Source: Saccoglossus kowalevskii
Lineage: Eukaryota; Hemichordata; Enteropneusta; Harrimaniidae
Assembly (NCBI RefSeq): GCF_000003605.2
Contig: NW_003151761.1
Span: 369,336-380,083 of the forward strand
Direction: 5' to 3'
Length of the DNA: 10,748 bases
A program made the translations under genes and the position numbers. Positions 9,801-10,748 of the stretch are shown piece after piece. How positions within the stretch are numbered: position 1 is the first letter of the stretch; the number at the start of each line of letters is the position of its first letter. The notes below the pieces were generated by a model, which was given only the letters and a program-made list of their open reading frames with translations, was not told where the DNA came from and made no database searches.

Positions 9801-10748
9801 CGTTATTCACATTACACGTCATTGTGAACAAACAAAACGCAAAGAAAGGAAAAACACGAGGTGGTACTGCTTTTATAAGCGAGTTACAGACCGCATATTA
9901 ACAACAATTACTCCTAAATGACCCGATCTCATAATATCAACTAAAACTTTATTTCAAACAACTATCCAGGATGACATTTCTCGCAATTAGCAATAAAATT
10001 AAGGTTTCTCTTGACTTTTTAAAACTTGTCACGCAATATGTGTATCGCCTTGTATATAGAGCTAGTTGTTACTTCTAACATCGTGTAATGTTGTGGGTAA
10101 TACTAACCCATGATATTACTCACCATCCAGCTCTATACGGAATGATATCCGATCATAATCTCATAATATCACACCTGTGTCCATAAGTGGACGTTCCGCG
10201 ATTAAAAATGAAATGATTACGTAGTTTAAACTTATAAAATATCACAAATGTGGCAAACTTACCGTTTGTTTTGGCAAGTTCTAAAGCCTTCTTACTGTCT
10301 TCTAAACTACCACCAGTCACAAAAATCTGGAATAAAAACATCTAATTTAAGACTCATTAACTCATGTTTAACTGTATGTCACTGTACACTCAATAAAGGA
10401 CTACCGATATTATGACTGATATGACATTAGCGTTCTTATCAAAGGGGTGCTTTGGTGACGTTTGGAACATAACATGACTTACAGTCAGTTTATGAGTTCC
10501 ATGAGCACCATCTTTTTTCCTGCTAATATGTTGGTACAACATTTTTGTGCATTTTAGTTCCGCTGAGGTGACCACCGGTGTAACTGCATCCACTGAGGTG
10601 ACTTTATCCATTGAGCTAACTGCATCCACTGAGGTGACTTTATCCATTGAGCTAACTGCATCCGCTGAGGCATTGTCTTAATAACAATAATAATAAACAA
10701 TATCTTTTGAATTCCAGCATCAGCAGCTCTTTGTAGGACATCAGTAAG
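3708..10748 (-). CDS. TATDN1: TATDN1, TatD-family metal-dependent deoxyribonuclease, ten exons, 5' partial
   Basis: TatD proteins are TIM-barrel metal hydrolases acting as DNA exo/endonucleases. Animal TATDN1 is a predicted deoxyribonuclease. Reading right to left, the exons are 10748-10704, 10326-10263, 9221-9075, 7911-7869, 7535-7450, 6884-6847, 6680-6604, 5558-5488, 4845-4713 and 3813-3708. They total 810 nt, and codon phase matches at all nine junctions with no stop before the TGA at 3710-3708. In the 269 visible residues the family motifs appear in order: GCHPTRC, GECGLD (Glu82), LHCRN (His119), VHTF (His143) and ETDAPW (Asp191, codon split between exons). These acidic and His positions are the expected metal or active-site residues. 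Compared with human TATDN1 (297 residues, from memory) about 31 N-terminal residues are missing, encoded beyond 10748. Two introns lack a good GT donor (at 10703 and 6846/6843). Gene identity is firm; those two borders are not. Confidence 0.93.
4024..4094. repeat. Three degenerate ~24-bp tandem units with E-box cores
   Basis: Units begin at 4024, 4047 and 4071. Each starts TCACGT, and the last two share the pattern tcacgt...ggttttct. The first two contain a perfect CACGTG palindrome; the third is broken. CACGTG is the known core for MYC/MAX/USF-type bHLH factors. Any function is inference. Confidence 0.6.
4300..4464. mobile_element. MITE copy 1, 165 bp, bounded by TTAA
   Basis: Starts TTAAAGCGGTGATG and ends CCCCTCCGCTTTAA. 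The ends are inverted repeats agreeing at about 24 of 28 positions, extending to CTGCGCA on both sides. It has the same length (165 bp) and orientation as the copy at 7690-7854, with about 85% identity by eye. It has no coding capacity and is much richer in CpG than its surroundings. TTAA could be a piggyBac-type target duplication or part of the terminal repeat; two copies do not decide this. Inside are TGCGCATGCGC (NRF1-like) and TTGTTTACAAACAA (forkhead-like). Confidence 0.88.
4713..4845 (-). CDS. TATDN1: TATDN1 exon 9 of the window
   Basis: Acceptor TCATTACAG, donor GTAAGT. The first two bases complete the Asp codon of ETDAPW, then [12 protein letters not shown]. The exon ends R-N-E-P-C-N-I plus two bases of Ile. 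The DAPWC and NEPC segments are TATDN1 signatures. Residues 192-234. Confidence 0.95.
4846..5487 (-). other. TATDN1: TATDN1 intron, AT-rich, no other feature
   Basis: Donor GTAGAC, acceptor TTACAG. Nothing repetitive or coding was recognised. The + strand open frame at 5267-5656 overlaps the antisense of the next exon and is rejected. Confidence 0.8.
5488..5558 (-). CDS. TATDN1: TATDN1 exon 8 of the window
   Basis: Acceptor TTTGTTCACAG, donor GTAGAC. One base completes a Cys codon, then S-L-K-S-Q-D-N-V-D. It closes with [10 protein letters not shown] and the first G of the catalytic Asp codon. Strong match to the family's SLKTE...LMIETD stretch. Residues 168-190. Confidence 0.94.
5559..6603 (-). 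other. TATDN1: TATDN1 intron holding a degenerate tandem repeat array
   Basis: Donor GTAGGG, acceptor TTCACAG. Most of its right half is the repeat array listed at 5800-6510. The minus-strand open frames at 5978-6265 and 6252-6452 are translations of that array and not genes. Confidence 0.8.
5800..6510. repeat. Degenerate tandem array of ~120-200 bp modules
   Basis: Modules recur in diverged form. AAGTTTGAACATGATCGGTC at 5920 returns 198 bases later at 6118 as AAGTTTGGAAATGATTGGTC, both leading to GGCTCTGG or AGCTCTGG. ATGACRTGCAT-like blocks recur near 6029, 6210 and 6350. A CAGAAAYGCTTGATT block occurs near 5827 and 6285. Near 6448-6476 a short TCTTGAATCAACC duplication is present. It looks like an old interspersed repeat that was tandemly amplified. 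I do not recognise the family. Confidence 0.65.
6604..6680 (-). CDS. TATDN1: TATDN1 exon 7 of the window
   Basis: Acceptor ATTCCTCAG, donor GTAGGG. Reads [11 protein letters not shown] to G-L-Y-M-G-I-S-G plus two bases of a Cys codon. The His of VHTF is a conserved TatD active-site position. Residues 142-166. Confidence 0.95.
6847..6884 (-). CDS. TATDN1: TATDN1 exon 6 of the window, 3' border uncertain
   Basis: Acceptor TTTTATCATATCAG. Two bases complete an Asp codon, then [12 protein letters not shown], matching the family's IMKRNRDR...GG stretch. The end at 6847 uses the only in-frame GT (GTGATG), a poor donor, and leaves TGS|VHTF, one residue short of the usual G-x-V-V-H-x-F. Ending at 6844 would restore GSVVHTF, but the intron would then begin ATGAGC. 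Both ends keep the frame. Confidence 0.82.
6885..7449 (-). other. TATDN1: TATDN1 intron, AT-rich, with a 14-bp palindrome
   Basis: Donor GTATGG, acceptor ATATCAG. No repeat family or further exon was recognised. A perfect palindrome, TGCACATATGTGCA, lies at 7165-7178. Confidence 0.8.
7165..7178. repeat. 14-bp perfect palindrome
   Basis: TGCACATATGTGCA reads the same on both strands. It sits just after CCCATAATGCAT. There is no evidence of function, and palindromes of this size can arise by chance in a window of this length. Confidence 0.6.
7450..7535 (-). CDS. TATDN1: TATDN1 exon 5 of the window
   Basis: Acceptor GCTTTCAG, donor GTATGG. One base completes a Lys codon, then [17 protein letters not shown]. 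It goes on to L-H-C-R-N-A-H and ends with the first base of an Asp codon. LHCRN carries a conserved TatD His (residue 119). Residues 101-128. Confidence 0.96.
7536..7868 (-). other. TATDN1: TATDN1 intron half occupied by MITE copy 2
   Basis: Donor GTAAGT, acceptor TTTCAG. The 165-bp MITE (7690-7854) fills half of this 333-bp intron and stops 14 bases from the donor. The + strand open frame at 7680-7877 is a translation of the MITE. Confidence 0.85.
7690..7854. mobile_element. MITE copy 2, 165 bp, bounded by TTAA
   Basis: Same length and orientation as 4300-4464. Left end TTAAAGCAGGGAAG, right end CCCTACCGCTTTAA. The inverted repeats match for about 26 of 32 positions, including an uninterrupted GTCGTCACCTGCGCA. 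About 24 differences from copy 1 were counted by eye. The NRF1-like core is weakened to TGCGCATGCGT, while the forkhead-like TTGTTTACAAACAA is kept. Several differences are C/T or G/A, as expected from CpG decay. Confidence 0.88.
7869..7911 (-). CDS. TATDN1: TATDN1 exon 4 of the window, 43 nt
   Basis: Acceptor TTATTATAG, donor GTAAGT. Two bases complete the Asp of GECGLD, then [13 protein letters not shown] and two bases of Lys. This fits the family's FDRLQFCPKDTQLK segment. Residues 87-99. Confidence 0.92.
7912..9074 (-). other. TATDN1: TATDN1 intron holding a diverged 181-bp duplication
   Basis: Donor GTAAGA, acceptor TTATAG. It contains the duplication listed at 8407-8740. The remainder is AT-rich with no coding sequence recognised. 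Confidence 0.8.
8407..8740. repeat. Two diverged tandem copies of a ~181-bp unit
   Basis: TTAGGTAGTTAATATGCA at 8407 recurs at 8588 as TTAGGTAGTTGATGTGCA. Each is followed by a GATTNNNATCAA-like stretch, a TGCATTGTC block (8480 and 8636) and a TTGAAAT block. Divergence is high. I do not recognise the family. Confidence 0.6.
9075..9221 (-). CDS. TATDN1: TATDN1 exon 3 of the window
   Basis: Acceptor TTGTATTTCAG, donor GTAAGA. Two bases complete an Asp codon, then [13 protein letters not shown]. The exon ends V-I-A-I-G-E-C-G-L plus the first base of the next Asp. GCHPTRC and GECGLD are hallmark TATDN1 motifs; the Glu of GEC is a conserved metal-site residue. Residues 38-85. The plus-strand open frame at 9093-9293 is antisense noise. 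Confidence 0.97.
9222..10262 (-). other. TATDN1: TATDN1 intron with an AATAC microsatellite
   Basis: Donor GTAAGT, acceptor ATTTCAG. It contains the microsatellite at 9593-9622. The minus-strand open frame at 9556-9831 runs through that simple repeat and is rejected. Nothing else was recognised. Confidence 0.8.
9593..9622. repeat. Microsatellite, (AATAC)6
   Basis: Six perfect copies of AATAC in an intron of TATDN1. Copy number is likely to vary between individuals. Confidence 0.95.
10263..10326 (-). CDS. TATDN1: TATDN1 exon 2 of the window
   Basis: Acceptor TTTTTATTCCAG, donor GTAAGT. Reads [19 protein letters not shown] plus T-N and the first base of Asp. It matches the family's FMITGG...DAL.LA..N region. 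Residues 16-36. Confidence 0.96.
10327..10703 (-). other. TATDN1: TATDN1 intron with anomalous ATATTG start and a minisatellite
   Basis: The homology-defined intron starts ATATTG instead of GT and ends TTCCAG. Sliding the junction along the shared bases gives no GT or GC start. It contains the 36-bp repeat at 10581-10670. If retained, the exon frame stays open for 49 codons, through the minisatellite, before TAA at 10556-10554. A good-looking donor (GTAAGT near 10482) lies past that stop and cannot rescue the frame. Confidence 0.75.
10581..10670. repeat. 36-bp minisatellite, 2.5 copies
   Basis: Unit begins TAACTGCATCCACTGAGG and runs 36 bases. Copies are at 10581-10616 and 10617-10652 (identical) plus a half copy at 10653-10670 with one change. 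A degenerate CGCTGAGGTGACC half unit precedes it at 10561. The unit length is a multiple of three and the array is open in two minus-strand frames. That explains the repetitive minus-strand open frame at 10390-10647 without needing a gene. Confidence 0.9.
10704..10748 (-). CDS. TATDN1: TATDN1 exon 1 of the window, cut by the window edge
   Basis: Reads [15 protein letters not shown] to the edge, matching the family's DLQDVIGRAVEIGVKK helix and continuing directly into IFVTGG of the next exon. The exon is open at its 5' side, so its true start and the N-terminal residues are outside the window. Confidence 0.88.

Noticed and set aside
10390-10647. Minus-strand open frame with a 12-residue repeat ([12 protein letters not shown])
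   Set aside because: The repeat comes from the 36-bp minisatellite in an intron; the rest has no family signal. A GTAAGT near 10482 has no fitting partner acceptor in the TATDN1 frame.
1-10748. CRISPR array, operon or bacterial defence system
   Set aside because: No regularly spaced identical repeats or packed genes were seen. The spliced genes show eukaryotic nuclear DNA.

Overview
This is AT-rich animal nuclear DNA. It has short exons with GT-AG introns, diverged interspersed repeats and no bacterial-style gene packing. The two recognisable genes are a TRIM-type NHL beta-propeller protein and a TATDN1 orthologue. Together with the LTR and MITE content they suggest an invertebrate bilaterian, possibly marine. 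I cannot name the phylum from the sequence.

Left part (1-1404, + strand): the 3' end of an NHL-repeat gene. A putative 31-nt microexon (235-265) splices in frame into a terminal exon (547-1373) that encodes a complete six-bladed propeller. An AATAAA follows at 1399. The N-terminal part of the gene lies left of the window.

Middle (1405-3707): intergenic. It holds a complete 503-bp solo LTR (1463-1965) flanked by a perfect 5-bp duplication, GACCC. The LTR carries three heat-shock-element-like motifs and a TATA box. The rest is AT-rich with no supported gene and one C12A11 tract.

Right part (3708-10748, - strand): TATDN1, a TatD-family metal-dependent hydrolase, running right to left and cut at the window edge. 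I reconstructed ten exons by eye. Their phases match at every junction and they join into 810 nt (269 residues plus stop). They carry the GECGLD, LHCRN, VHTF and ETDAPW motifs. About 31 N-terminal residues are outside the window. Two of the nine introns have no good GT donor where homology puts the boundary; both would be good donors if the first intron base were G instead of A.

The TATDN1 introns hold two 165-bp MITE copies bounded by TTAA, a degenerate tandem array (about 5800-6510), a diverged duplication (8407-8740), an AATAC microsatellite and a 36-bp minisatellite. The two genes are convergent and there is no sign that they work together. I found no evidence of a new multi-gene system. 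The most interesting items are the two anomalous TATDN1 donors, the heat-shock-type solo LTR and the motif-bearing MITE pair.
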